A stretch of DNA of 52,748 nt from Bilophila sp964538355 (lineage in GTDB: Bacteria > Desulfobacterota > Desulfovibrionia > Desulfovibrionales > Desulfovibrionaceae): the NCBI GenBank assembly GCA_964538355.1, contig CAZIFC010000014.1:1-52748 (forward strand). Direction: 5' to 3'. Under the pieces are notes generated by a model. It was not told the DNA's origin. It was given only the letters and a program-made list of their open reading frames with translations, and made no database searches. How positions within the stretch are numbered: the stretch's first letter is position 1; each line of letters begins with the position of its first letter. Both the position numbers and the translations under genes were made by a program. Positions 51,764-52,748 of this stretch are shown here, piece after piece.

Positions 51764-52531
51764 TCAGGCTTTTTTCAATCGCTCAGGGGCATAGGCCAGA
51801 ATAAGGGCACGGGCAAGCACACCCGTCGCATCAAGCAGAGGAACGCCGTGCAGCTCGGGTTCGGTCAGGGCCAACGGAATTTCCGTGCATCCCAGAATAA
51901 CGGCCTCCGCACCGCGTTCAATCAGCCGCACCGCCTCTTCGCTCAGGGCTGTGCGGGCTTCCGAAGTCACCGGGTTGGATTGGGCCTTGATGCCGTATAC
52001 CGGATTGCTGATCGCCTGCTGAACCCGCTCGCGTCCTTCCTCGTCGGGGAACAACGCCTCAAACCCCGCCCCGGCAAGCGCGTCCTGATAAAGCCCGGTC
52101 GCAAAGGTTCCTTTCGTGCTCAGCACACCAATCTTTCTGGCGGAGGGAAGGCTTTCGCGAATAAAGGCGATGACCGCCTCAATCATATGGACAAAACGCA
52201 CCTGCGGAGCCGCCTCGTGCAGCCGGGCGACGGCCCCGTCCATGATGCGGGGGCTGTGCGCCGTGTTGCAGGGGACGCCGATGACGGTGGCCCCCGCCTG
52301 CGCCATCCGAATCATGATATCGCCAATGGCCTCGCCGGGGTTTTCGTCCGTCTCGCCAAGCAAAAAGCGGGTTCGGTCGATGATTTCCTGTGAAAGCGAA
52401 AACTGAATAACCGAAAGATGCTCCTGATCACAATGGGCTTCGGTTTGATCAAAAATTTTCCGCATAAGATCCAGCCCCGCATAGGGCCCGACCCCGCCAA
52501 GAACACCAATAGCACCTGCCGACTTTTTCAT
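51764..52531 (-). CDS. Aspartate/glutamate racemase-family protein
   Basis: A 255-residue cofactor-independent racemase family protein. Both catalytic cysteines are present: GVPCNTAHSPRI near residue 88 and LGCTEIPLAL near residue 205. Start IGVLGGVGPYAGLDLMRKIF is the YgeA/RacX-like signature. It likely interconverts amino-acid enantiomers or a related decarboxylation step; D-aspartate or D-glutamate for the cell wall is possible. AGGAGG precedes the ATG. A sigma-70 promoter lies upstream. It is 27 nt upstream of the UDP-sugar dehydrogenase and may form one unit with it. Confidence 0.92.
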   Translation of the reverse strand: MKKSAGAIGVLGGVGPYAGLDLMRKIFDQTEAHCDQEHLSVIQFSLSQEIIDRTRFLLGETDENPGEAIGDIMIRMAQAGATVIGVPCNTAHSPRIMDGAVARLHEAAPQVRFVHMIEAVIAFIRESLPSARKIGVLSTKGTFATGLYQDALAGAGFEALFPDEEGRERVQQAISNPVYGIKAQSNPVTSEARTALSEEAVRLIERGAEAVILGCTEIPLALTEPELHGVPLLDATGVLARALILAYAPERLKKA

Positions 52532-52602
52532 TCATGCCTCCTAAACTGCTCCTGCAAGTTTATCCGAGCTTACAAGGAGGTACAACCCTTTGGAAAGGCT
52601 CT

Positions 52603-52631
52603 TTTATACTCTCTCACCAGATTCTTTGAAA
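52603..52631 (-). promoter_or_regulatory. Sigma-70 promoter of the racemase gene
   Basis: On the minus strand TTTCAA (52626-52631), 17 nt, TATAAA (52603-52608). The -10 is good, the -35 partial. It leaves a leader of about 65 nt. The remaining 117 bases to the window end show no gene. Confidence 0.55.
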
Positions 52632-52748
52632 CCCTGGAAAAGATGCCGCCAGAGAAAAACCACGCAGGGATTCATGCTTTTAAAAAGGATGAGCTGGGAG
52701 GGAGGGAAGGCTTGTGCCCCGGGGGAGCGAGGACAGCGGGGATGGCAG

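Overview
This window reads as chromosomal core DNA from a Gram-negative anaerobe of the Desulfovibrionaceae type, with Bilophila or Desulfovibrio as the best guess from gene content. Lipid A and heptose genes (lpxC, lpxB, hldD) show an outer membrane. A cytoplasmic-type CbiK chelatase, an F0-only ATP synthase cluster (atpZ-atpI-atpB-atpE) followed by rex, and an sRNA-rich, roughly 60% GC layout fit the sulfate- or sulfite-reducing desulfobacteria. The genus is inference; no 16S gene is present. I see no phage, insertion sequence, CRISPR array, rRNA or tRNA. I call 49 protein genes.

Layout. 1-2.9 kb: a peptide-type ABC ATPase (-) and a FadL-like outer-membrane channel (+). 2.9-7.6 kb (-): rplU-rpmA-obgE-proB-hldD, interrupted by a 100-N scaffold gap whose flanks carry the same 55 bases. 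8-10 kb: groES-groEL. 10.2-16.2 kb: isochorismatase-like hydrolase, prmC, lpxC, an acetyltransferase, a GlcG/HbpS-like secreted protein (-) and mutL. 16.2-21.8 kb (-): an OmpH/Skp-like lipoprotein, a lytic transglycosylase, a probable structured RNA, pgl and a large MscS-type channel. 22-27.8 kb: a ZraSR-like sigma-54 two-component system (-) divergent from two Spy/CpxP/ZraP-like periplasmic proteins (+), each with a -24/-12 element, and then a candidate small RNA. 27.9-34.6 kb: a helical-repeat protein, then rpmH-rnpA-yidD-yidC-jag-mnmE and an RNase D-like exonuclease. 34.7-39.1 kb: an AddB-like nuclease and a nitronate monooxygenase-like flavoprotein. 39.2-42.2 kb: cbiK (-), an RmlD-like protein with a changed active site, and lpxB. 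42.4-46.6 kb: F0 genes, rex, truA and a small unknown. 46.8-49.4 kb: a soluble molybdopterin oxidoreductase and its four-cluster ferredoxin subunit. 49.4-52.5 kb (-): glycosyltransferase, UDP-sugar dehydrogenase and Asp/Glu racemase family protein.

The most interesting material is non-coding. (1) Downstream of zraP lies a likely small RNA with a 5' stem, three CCUCCUCC anti-Shine-Dalgarno motifs at 26-29 nt spacing, and a strong terminator that carries the third motif in its loop. zraP itself has a textbook sigma-54 promoter, so this may be an envelope-stress RNA read from a zraP 3' UTR, by analogy with CpxQ from cpxP. (2) Five copies of a roughly 50-90 bp palindromic element sit 10-23 nt after stop codons, always in the direction of the gene, with stems that differ in sequence but stay paired. 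(3) A folded RNA of about 200 nt with its own terminator lies between pgl and the lytic transglycosylase. Among proteins, rnpA has no ATG, GTG or TTG ahead of its conserved N-terminus, the RmlD homologue has Cys/Arg in place of the catalytic Tyr/Lys, and Jag carries three exact-period 45-bp repeats.
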